Assembly: GCA_022778715.1 (NCBI GenBank)
Contig: JALFRW010000005.1
Location: 229,986-293,985, forward strand
Reading direction: 5' to 3'
Source of the DNA: Ezakiella sp.
GTDB lineage: Bacteria; Bacillota; Clostridia; Tissierellales; Peptoniphilaceae
Length of the DNA stretch: 64,000 bases
Part shown: positions 19,234-29,112 of the stretch, piece by piece
Position numbering within the stretch: the stretch's first letter is position 1
How the letters are laid out: every line of letters begins with the position of its first letter
Program-made: the position numbers and the translations under genes
The notes under the pieces: generated by a model
Database searches by the model: none
What the model was told of the DNA's origin: nothing
Seen by the model: only the letters and a program-made list of their open reading frames with translations

Positions 19234-20679
19234 ATGGAAAATCTTGAACGCAATTTAACTCTTTTAGCTGACTTTTATGAATTTACAATGGCAAATGGTT
19301 ATATCAAGCTCGGAAGAGGAGATAAAACAGGATATTTTGATTATTTCTTTAGAAGAGTGCCGGATGACGGCGGATATGCCATTTTTGCGGGACTAACTCA
19401 ACTGATTGAGTATTTAGAAAATTTGAAATTTAACGATGAAGATATAGAGTATTTTAAGAGCAAGGGAATTTTCTCTGACGAATTTTTGCAAACGATGAGA
19501 AATTTCAAATTTACTTGCGATGTTTGGGCGGTGAAGGAAGGTTCAGTAATTTTCCCACACGAACCAATTGTTACAGTTAAAGGGCCGCTCTATCAAGTTC
19601 AAATGATTGAGACGATGCTTTTGTTAATTTTAAATCACCAATCTCTTGTGGCAACAAAGACATCTAGGATTGTGCGAGTGGCAAATGGCAGAGATGTGAG
19701 TGAATTTGGAAGCAGGCGTGCGCACGGAGCTGACGCTGCAAACTATGGAGCAAGGGCGGCATATATCGGAGGGGCGGTAGCAAGTGCCAATGCATATGCC
19801 GATAGACATATGGGGATTCCTGCAACGGGCACAATGGCTCACTCGTGGGTGCAAAGTTTTGACTCGGAGCTTGAAGCTTTTCGCGCTTATGCAGAAGTTT
19901 ATCCGGATAGCTGTTTGCTACTTGTTGACACGTACGATGTGCTTAGGTCCGGAGTTCCGCATGCAATTAAAGTGTTTGATGAGCTGAAAGCAAAAAATCA
20001 CAAACCGATCGGTGTTAGAATTGACTCGGGAGATATTGCATATCTCACAAAGGCAACGAGAAAGATGCTGGACGAAGCGGGATATGAAGATGCCGTTATA
20101 GTGGTATCAAATAGTATGGACGAGCACAAGATTAAAGATCTCTTAAACCAGGGAGCAAAGATAGATGCTTTCGGCGTGGGTGAAAGACTCATTACCGCAA
20201 AGAGCGACCCGGTCTTTGGTGGTGTTTATAAGCTTGTGGCTATGGAAAATGATGGAGAAATAATTCCTAAGATTAAAATTTCCGAAGATGTTGAAAAAAT
20301 AACAAATCCGGGATTTAAACAAATTTATAGATTATATGATAAAGAAACCGGATATATGGAAGCAGACCTCGTTACACTTCACGACGAAGAAGCTCCAAAT
20401 GGGGAACCACTTGAAATTTTCCATCCATTATTCACATGGAAGAGAAGTGTTGTCTCAAATTATGAAGCTGTACCTCTTTTGACACAAATTTTTAAAGAGG
20501 GCAAACTCATTTACAAAAATCCGGATATTGAAGAGATCAGAAATTATGCAAAAAGTGAACTGGACAGAGTGTGGGAAGAAGTGAAACGCTTGGATTCTCC
20601 CCACGCATATTATGTCGACTTGTCACAAAAATTATATGATGTTAGATTTAATCTTTTAAAAGAGAGAAATGATTTATGA
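19234..20679 (+). CDS. pncB: Nicotinate phosphoribosyltransferase
   Basis: TLLADFYEFTMANGYIK, SEFGSRRAHG, GTMAHSWVQSF, GVRIDSGD motifs. Confidence 0.94.
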   Translation: MENLERNLTLLADFYEFTMANGYIKLGRGDKTGYFDYFFRRVPDDGGYAIFAGLTQLIEYLENLKFNDEDIEYFKSKGIFSDEFLQTMRNFKFTCDVWAVKEGSVIFPHEPIVTVKGPLYQVQMIETMLLLILNHQSLVATKTSRIVRVANGRDVSEFGSRRAHGADAANYGARAAYIGGAVASANAYADRHMGIPATGTMAHSWVQSFDSELEAFRAYAEVYPDSCLLLVDTYDVLRSGVPHAIKVFDELKAKNHKPIGVRIDSGDIAYLTKATRKMLDEAGYEDAVIVVSNSMDEHKIKDLLNQGAKIDAFGVGERLITAKSDPVFGGVYKLVAMENDGEIIPKIKISEDVEKITNPGFKQIYRLYDKETGYMEADLVTLHDEEAPNGEPLEIFHPLFTWKRSVVSNYEAVPLLTQIFKEGKLIYKNPDIEEIRNYAKSELDRVWEEVKRLDSPHAYYVDLSQKLYDVRFNLLKERNDL

Positions 20680-22370
20680 AAAAAGCTCTTTATCGTGAAC
20701 TCAGACCAAAAAATTGGAAAGATGTCATCGACAAGGATTTGATTGTAGAGGTTTTAAAAAATCAAGTTAAGAATGGAACTACTTCACATGGGTACTTATT
20801 TTGTGGCGTAAGGGGAACGGGAAAGACGAGCTGCGCAAAGATTTTAGCACGTGCAGTCAATTGCCTCAATTTAAATGACGGAGAGCCTTGCAACGAGTGC
20901 GAAAACTGTAGAGAAATTTTGAATGATAGAGCTATTGATGTACTAGAAATAGATGCCGCAAGCAACAATGGCGTGGATAATATCAGAGAGCTAAAGGAGC
21001 TTGGAATTTATCCTCCAACAAATCTTAAGAAAAAAGTGTATATAATAGACGAAGCACACATGCTTTCAAATTCTGCCTTTAATGCACTTTTGAAGATTTT
21101 GGAAGAGCCACCTGAACACTTGATTTTTATTTTGGCAACCACAGAACCGGAAAAACTTCCGGATACCGTTAAATCAAGGCTTCAACGTTTTGATTTTAAC
21201 GGTATTAGAAAAGATGCAATTATAAATAAATTAAAACAAATTGTGAAGGCTTTAAATGAACAAGTGGATGACGAAGTGTTTTCCGTGATTGCGGAAAACG
21301 CGGGCGGCTCAATGAGAGATGCACTTTCTATGCTGGATCAGCTATTTGGCGTGAGTACCAGGCCGATAACAATTGAAGTGGTGACCGACCTATTGGGAAT
21401 CACAGGGTTAACAGAGCTTATGCCACTTTATAGGGCAATTTTTTCAAGAGATAAGATTGCTGCGATAAATGAGAGCAAGAATCTTACAGACAAGGGAAGA
21501 AATCCGGAAAAGCTCGTGTTTACACTGTTAAAATATTCCAGAGATTTACTATTTGTAAAATTTGGCGAGTATAAACTTGTACCAATGAGCAATCTCAAAA
21601 ATCTAAAGTTGCTCGCACAGATGACGACAGACGATGTTCTGATTGACATGACGGAAGAACTCAGAAAACTTTTGGACGAGCTGCAATACGCCTTTGATAA
21701 GGAACTGATTTTTAGCCTTGGAATGCTTGGACTTGCAAATAAATATGACGGTAATGTTATGATGTATCAAACTTCAAAACAATTGGGAATTAATGAGTCA
21801 ACTGAGCCGGCAAAAAAGCTTGAACAAAAAAAAGATTGCGAGTTACAAATTGAAGAAGAGCATATTCAAAATACAAATGTAATACCGGAAATTAAATTTG
21901 AGCGAGATGTTGAAGTAAAAACAGAAGAAAACATTGCTGGTAAGGCTGTAGAATCAAAAAAAGTTATCCCGGTTCACAAAGATACAGCTAGAGGATATAA
22001 AGAAGATAAGCCAATTCAAAATGAAGAGGCAGAAAATATAGATAGTGACGTTATAGACAACAGTTATAATGACGATGGTAGCCTGGAAAACAAACAAGGA
22101 AATGAAATTTTCATGAAAGCGGCAGAAGGAAATCCACTGCTTCAATTTTCATCAGAAAAATATTACAAGAAGCTTGTTGAAAAAAGATTAGTGCTCACTC
22201 CGAAAGATTTTTTAAACGAGGACACGGTTTTGGAGCAATATATGCACGAATTTTTGGAAAATCTAAAGCAAATTCTAGGCGAAGAAGCAACAGTTTATAT
22301 CACACCAAAAGACGAAAATGTAAAAAAAGCAATTGATTTATTTGGCGATAAATTAGAAATTGTAAAATAG
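20676..22370 (+). CDS. dnaX: DNA polymerase III subunit gamma/tau
   Basis: ALYRELRPKNWKDVI, GVRGTGKTSCAKILARAVNC, zinc-binding Cys cluster, YIIDEAHMLSNSAFNALLKILEEPP. Confidence 0.95.
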   Translation: MKKALYRELRPKNWKDVIDKDLIVEVLKNQVKNGTTSHGYLFCGVRGTGKTSCAKILARAVNCLNLNDGEPCNECENCREILNDRAIDVLEIDAASNNGVDNIRELKELGIYPPTNLKKKVYIIDEAHMLSNSAFNALLKILEEPPEHLIFILATTEPEKLPDTVKSRLQRFDFNGIRKDAIINKLKQIVKALNEQVDDEVFSVIAENAGGSMRDALSMLDQLFGVSTRPITIEVVTDLLGITGLTELMPLYRAIFSRDKIAAINESKNLTDKGRNPEKLVFTLLKYSRDLLFVKFGEYKLVPMSNLKNLKLLAQMTTDDVLIDMTEELRKLLDELQYAFDKELIFSLGMLGLANKYDGNVMMYQTSKQLGINESTEPAKKLEQKKDCELQIEEEHIQNTNVIPEIKFERDVEVKTEENIAGKAVESKKVIPVHKDTARGYKEDKPIQNEEAENIDSDVIDNSYNDDGSLENKQGNEIFMKAAEGNPLLQFSSEKYYKKLVEKRLVLTPKDFLNEDTVLEQYMHEFLENLKQILGEEATVYITPKDENVKKAIDLFGDKLEIVK

Positions 22371-22384
22371 AAAGGAAAATATTT

Positions 22385-22714
22385 ATGAGAAATTTTAACG
22401 GCGGCGGTAATATGAAGAACATGATGAAACAAGTTCAAAAGTTGCAAAAAGAGATGGAAGCTAAGAGAGATGAAATTATTGCGAAGGAATTTACAGTTTC
22501 AAGCGGCGGCGGAGTTTGTTCGGTTACTGTGAATGGTAGAAAGGAACTTCAAAAAATCGATCTGAACCCGGAAATCGTGGACAAGGATGATATTGAAACT
22601 CTAAGCGATTTAATCATTGCAGCTACAAATGAAGCTATAAAGCAAGCTGATGAAGAAATGGAAAACGCAATGGGACAATTCACCAACGGCTTTAATGTAC
22701 CGGGACTCTTTTAA
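22385..22714 (+). CDS. YbaB/EbfC family nucleoid-associated protein
   Basis: MKNMMKQVQKLQKEMEAKRDEIIAKEFTVSSGGGVCSVTVNG; located between dnaX and recR. Confidence 0.93.
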   Translation: MRNFNGGGNMKNMMKQVQKLQKEMEAKRDEIIAKEFTVSSGGGVCSVTVNGRKELQKIDLNPEIVDKDDIETLSDLIIAATNEAIKQADEEMENAMGQFTNGFNVPGLF

Positions 22715-23313
22715 TGAGCGATAATATTATAGAAAACTTAACAGACCATTTGGCTAAATTTCCGGGCGTAGGCAGAAAAACAGCGAAACGCTTGGCTTAT
22801 TATATCGTGGACTTGAGTGACGAAGAAGCCTCGGGGCTTATAGATGCAATAAAACTTGCAAAGAGTGGGGTAACAAAATGCAAAATTTGCGGCAATTATT
22901 CTGAAAAAGAAATTTGCGACATTTGCGCAAGTGAATACAGAGATTGTTCGAAATTAATGGTGGTACAAAATCCTAAAGATGTAGACTCTTTCGAAAAAAG
23001 CAAAGTTTACGACGGCAAATATTTTGTCCTGGATGAAGAGGAGATAAATCCACTAAAGGGTATCGGTGCAAAGGAAATCGGGTTAGACCGCTTGGAACAA
23101 CTCTTGAACGAAAACTATGAGATAAAAGAAGTAATTTTAGCTTTAAATGGAAATGTTATGAGCAGTCAAACAGGATTACTTATTAAGGCTGCAGCGAAAA
23201 AGTCAGGCAAGGAGGTTACAAGAATTTCTCAAGGAATTCCGTCAGGGGGCGTGCTTGAATATTTTGATACAGACACTATTAGGGCAGCTTTTTTGGACAG
23301 AAAAGAATTTTAA
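22714..23313 (+). CDS. recR: Recombination protein RecR
   Basis: LAKFPGVGRKTAKRLAYYI, four-Cys zinc finger, Toprim domain, GIPSGGVLEYFDTDTIRAAFLDRKEF. Confidence 0.96.
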   Translation: MSDNIIENLTDHLAKFPGVGRKTAKRLAYYIVDLSDEEASGLIDAIKLAKSGVTKCKICGNYSEKEICDICASEYRDCSKLMVVQNPKDVDSFEKSKVYDGKYFVLDEEEINPLKGIGAKEIGLDRLEQLLNENYEIKEVILALNGNVMSSQTGLLIKAAAKKSGKEVTRISQGIPSGGVLEYFDTDTIRAAFLDRKEF

Positions 23314-23322
23314 GGGGGTATA

Positions 23323-26160
23323 ATGGATAAATTTAAGTTAATTAAGAGCGAATATATTGACGAACTAAAAAGTGAAGCAGAACTTTATGAACATATTAAG
23401 ACCAAGGCAAGCGTTTTAAAAATAAAAAATAGCGACGAAAACAAAGCTTTCGGTATTGGATTTAGAACTGTGCAAAACGATGACACCGGGGTTTGTCACA
23501 TTTTGGAACACTCTGTTTTGAGTGGATCCAGAAAATTTAAAACCAAAGAGCCATTTATGGATTTGGTTAAAACTAGTTTGCAAACATTTGTGAATGCTAT
23601 GACTTTTGACGACAAGACGATTTTCCCGGTCAGCTCTAGAAACGAAAAAGATTTTTTCAATTTGATGGACGTTTATATGGATGCTGTTTTGTATCCGGAT
23701 TTTTACAACAACGAAAAGATTTTCATGCAAGAAGGTTGGCACTACGAAATTGAAAATAAAGACGATCCAATCACCGTGACGGGAATAGTGTACAACGAAA
23801 TGAAAGGGGCAATGAGTCCGGACATTATGCAAGTGATGGTAGATAAAATACCAAGATATCTCTACAAAGATAGCACTTATTCCACCAACTCCGGCGGAGA
23901 TCCTGAATCTATTCCAAGCTTAACATATGAAGATTTGATAAATTATCACAAGGAAAAATATCATCCGTCAAACGCTTACATTTTCCTATATGGAAATGGA
24001 GATATCGAAAAAGAACTCGAGTTTTTGGACGGATATTTGTGCGAATTTGACTACAAAGAAATAAAGGACGAAATGAGAGATATTAAGCCACTTAAAGAAG
24101 AGGTGGCGGTAAATGAAACTTATTTTGGCGAAGAAAAAGAAAACAGTGATTTTCTAGTAGTTGGTTATGTTACAGGTGATTCCACGGACAATTTGAACAA
24201 TATTATTAATGAAGTGCTGTTAAGAGCGCTCTTAACCGAAGAAGGAGCATCAATTAAAGATAGAATTTTGTCTGAAAACTTGGCGACTGACGTGGAAACT
24301 GTTTGGGGAGTTGGAAAGAGGAATAATTTCTGCGTGATTGCAAAGGGCACAGATGAAAAGCATAAGAATGACATTGTTAAGATTATCGATGAGGAAATAG
24401 CAAAAATTGCCGAAAATGGACTTGATGAAAAAGTGTTAAAAGCATTATTGCACCAAATAAAATACGATTTCATTTCATTTAACGATACACCTCTGATGGG
24501 AATTTATTGTTTCATTCGTGCAACCGGTTATTGGAATTACAAATTAAACCCAATCGATTCATTCAAATATAACGAAGCATTTAAAACATTGGAAGAAAAT
24601 CCGACTCTCATCAAAGAATATGTAAAAAAATACATGGGGAAAAACCGCCTAATCATGCTTGCAAAAGCTGACGAGTCTATCGGGCCGAAAAGAGACGAAG
24701 AGCTAAGCAAAAAGTTGGAAGAATTTAAAAAGAGCTTGAGTGACGCGGAAATTGAAGAGCTGATTAAAAAGACAAAAGATTTGCACGAATTTCAAATAGC
24801 TGAAGATTCTTATGAAGCTAAAAATACCATTCCAAAGCTTTCAGTTAAAGACTTGAGTGAAAAGCTTGAAGCTCCATCTGAAATAATTGACGGCAACATT
24901 TCATACAGCGAAAGATTTACTGCCGGTGTCACATATTTGAACGCAGTTTTGCCGATTGAAGATTTGGACAACAAAGATATCATGAGCCTTAAGATGGTGA
25001 CCGATTTAATAGACAAGCTAGATACAAAATCCACCAATTATCACGAACTACAAATGGATATTAATATGCTTGCTTATGATTTTAACTCAACTATTAGTGC
25101 AAGTAAATTCTATGGTAAAAACGAAGCAATGCTTACGATTAGAAAAGTTCTAAGCGCTGATGCAAACGATTTCAAGAAAGCTTATGAACTGTTTAATGAC
25201 GTCCAACTAAACACCGATTTTTCAAATGAAAAACGCATAAAGGAAGTGCTAAATGCAAGAATTGCTGCATTAAAAGTACGTGCAATCCAAGGAGGCATTG
25301 ATATAACAAAGTCTCTTGCAATGAAGGATTTAAACCGTTTGTTTGAAATTTCCGAGCTCTTAAATGGCTATTCATACATTGCATATCTTGAAGAAGTGGT
25401 TGCGCTTGAAGATGGGGTACTCGCTAAATATTTGCAAGATAAATACGAAATATACAAAAAGCTTTATAAGAAAAACGGATATTATCATATTACAAGTGAC
25501 AAGGCTGGCATCGAAATAGCACTCGAAGTGCTGAAAGCTGACGGAGTTTATACAGAAAGAGTGGACAATCACTCGTTTAAGTTTGAAAATAAACCGGGCA
25601 AAACTGCTGCTATCGTAGCGGTGACAGATGTTAACTATTGCATTGACGCTGCAATTTTAGATGGTACAAAGGGCAGCGACAAAATTGCACGAAATATGCT
25701 TTCAAACAATTATTTGCACGACAATATCCGGGCGAAGGGCGGTGCTTATGGAGACGGAATTGATCAAAGCGAAGATACTGTTTATTTTTATTCATACAGA
25801 GATCCAAATCTTGAAAACACATTCCAAGTTTATGAAGAAGCAGCAAAATGGCTTAGAGAAAAAGAGATTTCTCAGGCTGAAATTGATCTTCTAATAATCG
25901 GAAGTTACAACTACTTTGACGCAAATTTAACGCCAAGACTAAGAAGTGTGCGAGATTTCTACGAAAGAATTGTTGGATATACTCATGCTGACAGAGAAAA
26001 AGCTTTAAAAGAAGCATTAAACACAACTAGAGCTGACTTCGTAAATTATGCAGATAGGCTTGAAAAGGCGCTAGAAAACAAAGGGCGTGCAGTGCTTACA
26101 AATAAAGAAGGCTTAGAACGCACAAAAGATATGTGGGAATACACATATAAGATCAATTAA
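23323..26160 (+). CDS. M16C family zinc metallopeptidase (presequence protease-like)
   Basis: Inverted zinc motif HILEH (GVCHILEHSVLSGS), GIVYNEMKGAMS, about 945 aa. Confidence 0.93.
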   Translation: MDKFKLIKSEYIDELKSEAELYEHIKTKASVLKIKNSDENKAFGIGFRTVQNDDTGVCHILEHSVLSGSRKFKTKEPFMDLVKTSLQTFVNAMTFDDKTIFPVSSRNEKDFFNLMDVYMDAVLYPDFYNNEKIFMQEGWHYEIENKDDPITVTGIVYNEMKGAMSPDIMQVMVDKIPRYLYKDSTYSTNSGGDPESIPSLTYEDLINYHKEKYHPSNAYIFLYGNGDIEKELEFLDGYLCEFDYKEIKDEMRDIKPLKEEVAVNETYFGEEKENSDFLVVGYVTGDSTDNLNNIINEVLLRALLTEEGASIKDRILSENLATDVETVWGVGKRNNFCVIAKGTDEKHKNDIVKIIDEEIAKIAENGLDEKVLKALLHQIKYDFISFNDTPLMGIYCFIRATGYWNYKLNPIDSFKYNEAFKTLEENPTLIKEYVKKYMGKNRLIMLAKADESIGPKRDEELSKKLEEFKKSLSDAEIEELIKKTKDLHEFQIAEDSYEAKNTIPKLSVKDLSEKLEAPSEIIDGNISYSERFTAGVTYLNAVLPIEDLDNKDIMSLKMVTDLIDKLDTKSTNYHELQMDINMLAYDFNSTISASKFYGKNEAMLTIRKVLSADANDFKKAYELFNDVQLNTDFSNEKRIKEVLNARIAALKVRAIQGGIDITKSLAMKDLNRLFEISELLNGYSYIAYLEEVVALEDGVLAKYLQDKYEIYKKLYKKNGYYHITSDKAGIEIALEVLKADGVYTERVDNHSFKFENKPGKTAAIVAVTDVNYCIDAAILDGTKGSDKIARNMLSNNYLHDNIRAKGGAYGDGIDQSEDTVYFYSYRDPNLENTFQVYEEAAKWLREKEISQAEIDLLIIGSYNYFDANLTPRLRSVRDFYERIVGYTHADREKALKEALNTTRADFVNYADRLEKALENKGRAVLTNKEGLERTKDMWEYTYKIN

Positions 26161-26540
26161 AAGAAAAACCGGTGTTAAGAGAGTTGCATAAGAAAACAAG
26201 TAAAAATCCAGTAAAATCAACAATTTTAATGATAGTGGGAAAACAGATTAGCTAAAAAAATGAATAACCAAGCGATAAAAGAGATCTCCCCGCAAGTTCA
26301 AGCACTGTTTCTTTATTTGTTTTTCTGTCAGAAAGTAACAGCCTTTCATAGAGGGAGGTTGCCTCTTATGCTTAATTTACGGACGACCAAGCGGTATATT
26401 GGGCTTGGTCATCGGTTTGCTATTTAGTTCTTATGGGCTTTTGATGATAGGAGCGACTGTGATAGCATTTATTGAATTTATAAATGAGAAGATTAAAGCG
26501 CGGTTTAGGCAAATTAGAATTTGAGGAGGAGGAATATACT

Positions 26541-26876
26541 ATGAATATAGGATTTTTGCTATGTGGAGTTTTGGTTATTCCATTTGTGATTATAGGAGTG
26601 TTATTTGCAATATTTAAAGAAAAAGCGGCTAAATTTGTTTCGGGATTTAATTCATTACCGAAAGAAGAACAGGCATTGTATGATAAAGCTCATATTTCTC
26701 GTGATATAAAAAATCAGTGTTTTACATGGGCTGGCATAATGTTAGTAGGAGCAGTGTTGTCTTATTTTTTAACACCATATATGGCTATTCCGGCTTTTAT
26801 TATTTGGCTCGTTTTATTTTTCAAAGAGTTTCACTTTGACACGCACAAAGCATTTGAAAAATATTTATTAAAATAA
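26541..26876 (+). CDS. Small membrane protein (DUF3784-like)
   Basis: Three hydrophobic segments, FKEKAAKFVSGFNSLPKEEQALYDKAHISRDIKN; RBS gaggagga upstream of ATG 26541. Confidence 0.6.
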   Translation: MNIGFLLCGVLVIPFVIIGVLFAIFKEKAAKFVSGFNSLPKEEQALYDKAHISRDIKNQCFTWAGIMLVGAVLSYFLTPYMAIPAFIIWLVLFFKEFHFDTHKAFEKYLLK

Positions 26877-27000
26877 ATTCCAGTTTATCTAGCTTAGCGA
26901 ACTATAAGTTCATAAGAGATAAGACCTATAAAACTTGTACGAATATTGTAGGGTAGGAAAAGAAATCTTCCTCTATACTAAAATAAAGGTGGGAATCAAA

Positions 27001-27822
27001 ATGAATATTATCAAGTCGTTTAACAATACGATTGATTATCTTGAAACCGTTCTTGATGATGAGATCGATGAAAAGAAAGTAACTCAGCTATCAGGATATT
27101 CGTATTCAATGTTTAGCCGCTTGTTTTCCATTCTAACTGAAATGACACTTTCAGAATATTTAAGAAGCAGAAGATTAACGGAAGCTGCAGTTATTTTAAG
27201 AGATACGGACGAAAAGATTATTGATATTGCATTCAAATTCGGATACGAGTCATCAGATTCATTTGGAACAGCTTTTAAGAATTTTCACGGATTTACTCCT
27301 TCTGAGGTAAGAAATGGGAAACCATTCAAATTAGTATCACGAGTACAATTAGCACTTAGTGTAAGAGGAGGAAGAAGTATGAATATTACAATTCAAAAGA
27401 AAAAAGCATTTACAGTTGCAGGAGTAAATGAACAAAACATCAATTCGGCATTATGCCCAAGTGTCTGGGATAAGCTATATAAAGAATATAGCCACGATGA
27501 ACTTTTAGGTTTAGGAAGTGGTCAAAGTGTAGGTGTTTGCCACGATATAGAAAATCCAAGCACAATAAACTATATGGCAGGCTATATCGTGAATGATGTA
27601 GATAAAGCAAAAAGTATAGGCTTAGATGTTTTGAAAGTTGAAGAGGCGGAGTATGCCGTTGTAGAGTTAACAGGAAGTGTTCCGGAATGCATTCATAACG
27701 GCTGGAAATATGCGATGGAAGTGTTTTTCCCCGAGCATGGCTATGTCCATTCGGGAAAACCTGACTTTGAATATTATTATGAAGGTGATATGAATAGCAA
27801 AGACTATAAAATGGAACTTTGA
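27001..27822 (+). CDS. AraC-family regulator with C-terminal GyrI-like effector-binding domain
   Basis: HTH_18-like region (VTQLSGYSYSMFSRLFS...IIDIAFKFGYESSDSFGTAFKNFHGFTPSEVR) followed by GyrI-like domain (PECIHNGWKYAMEVFFPEHGYVHSGKPDFEYY). Confidence 0.88.
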   Translation: MNIIKSFNNTIDYLETVLDDEIDEKKVTQLSGYSYSMFSRLFSILTEMTLSEYLRSRRLTEAAVILRDTDEKIIDIAFKFGYESSDSFGTAFKNFHGFTPSEVRNGKPFKLVSRVQLALSVRGGRSMNITIQKKKAFTVAGVNEQNINSALCPSVWDKLYKEYSHDELLGLGSGQSVGVCHDIENPSTINYMAGYIVNDVDKAKSIGLDVLKVEEAEYAVVELTGSVPECIHNGWKYAMEVFFPEHGYVHSGKPDFEYYYEGDMNSKDYKMEL

Positions 27823-28471
27823 ATTCCGATAACTAAAGCTTAAAAAACCTGTTGTCGAGCTGAATAAGACTAAATATAGGATATGTAAGGCGATTAAGAA
27901 ATAGAAATCTTGGTCGCTTTTCTTATGCAAAAAATTAAGAAGAGAGGAGGTAAAATGATCTCATGTTTGCAGATTGAAACCGAAAAAACCTTTTGCAAAT
28001 TCCCTTGACGGCACTCCGGACAGTTCTTTTAACGTATACTGTCTGTGTTTAGTACGTTTTTTAGCCTTTATATCGCTGTAATCAATCTTGACAAAATAGC
28101 CATCAATGAGAATTTTGTGAGCATAGGTGGAGAAGCGGTGTGTTCTCATCTGCTGAATTTTTAGGACAATCATTTCCCTTATCGTACGCCGTCAATGGGG
28201 AGAAACCAAAACATTTCGTACTTTGTTTGGCATTTTTTCACGGTCGTTTACATAATAAGGGTTTGTGACTATCCAAATAAGCAAACACCGTAGCACCCGG
28301 CAGGATGGGCGAGAGCGTTAATAGGGAGTGTGCCTAAACTCCTACGCTTGCTGCGGCATATCTTTTATCACTACTACAGTAGACACCCTGTATTTTTCCA
28401 AACCTATAAGAAAAAGTTCAAGAAAAATTCTTGCCAGATTCTTGAAAAGTCTACGGTGATTCGTATATAAT

Positions 28472-28830
28472 GTGTGTTTTAATACTATTCAAAAACTGGC
28501 TCCGAAAAAATATGGCATTTTCTTCATCGTAGTCCTCGCTGTGATTGTGGCGATTTTACTTTGGTATGTCGGATTTTATATTGACGAGCCGCTTAAACGA
28601 GTGTTCGTCATACTTCATACTTTGATTTATATCGGGCTTTTTGGGGCATGGGTATCTTCGTCAGTAACCGGATTATCCAGCCGCAGGTGCGCCATTATCT
28701 GGTTGTCATTTCCGTGCTTATGGGATTTTGGATCGCCGTCCGAGGGATTTGGAGCAGTTCCAAGTGGGACAAGGAAAAAACAAGGACTATCTCAATAAAT
28801 ACTAACGCAAGCACAAGTATAAAATAGGCT
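28472..28830 (+). pseudogene. Frameshifted N-terminal fragment of a membrane sensor (7TM histidine kinase N-terminal-like)
   Basis: KYGIFFIVVLAVIVAILLWYVGFYIDEPLKRVFVILHTLIYIGLFGAW, then a frame change near ggggcatggg, continuing GIFVSNRIIQPQVRHYLVVISVLMGFWIAVRGIWSSS in another frame; no kinase domain follows. Confidence 0.5.
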
Positions 28831-28897
28831 AAAGTGACTTATCAGCCTATTTATGATATAATATATCTTAACAATAAAACGGATAAGGGGTAATAAT

Positions 28898-29110
28898 ATG
28901 ACAATTTCTTATAAACCATTATGGCACTTATTGGTAGAAAGAGAAATGAACAAAGAAGACTTAAAAAGAGCTGCAAACATAACAAGCAACATAGTTTCAA
29001 GAATGAGCAAAAACTCTTATGTGAACTTAGAGTCACTAGAAAAGATTTGCTTGGCATTGGATTGCAAGATAGAGGAAGTTGTAGAAATTCATAGAAATGA
29101 GGTGGAATAA
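28898..29110 (+). CDS. Cro/CI-type helix-turn-helix regulator (YozG-like)
   Basis: LWHLLVEREMNKEDLKRAANITSNIVSRMSKNSYVNLESLEKICLALDCKIEEVVEI; 3 nt upstream of the methyltransferase gene. Confidence 0.85.
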   Translation: MTISYKPLWHLLVEREMNKEDLKRAANITSNIVSRMSKNSYVNLESLEKICLALDCKIEEVVEIHRNEVE

Positions 29111-29112
29111 AA

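Noticed and set aside
27961-28173. 70-aa minus-strand ORF in the accessory region
   Set aside because: No domain recognised and the surrounding DNA looks like degraded mobile-element sequence; insufficient support for a CDS call.
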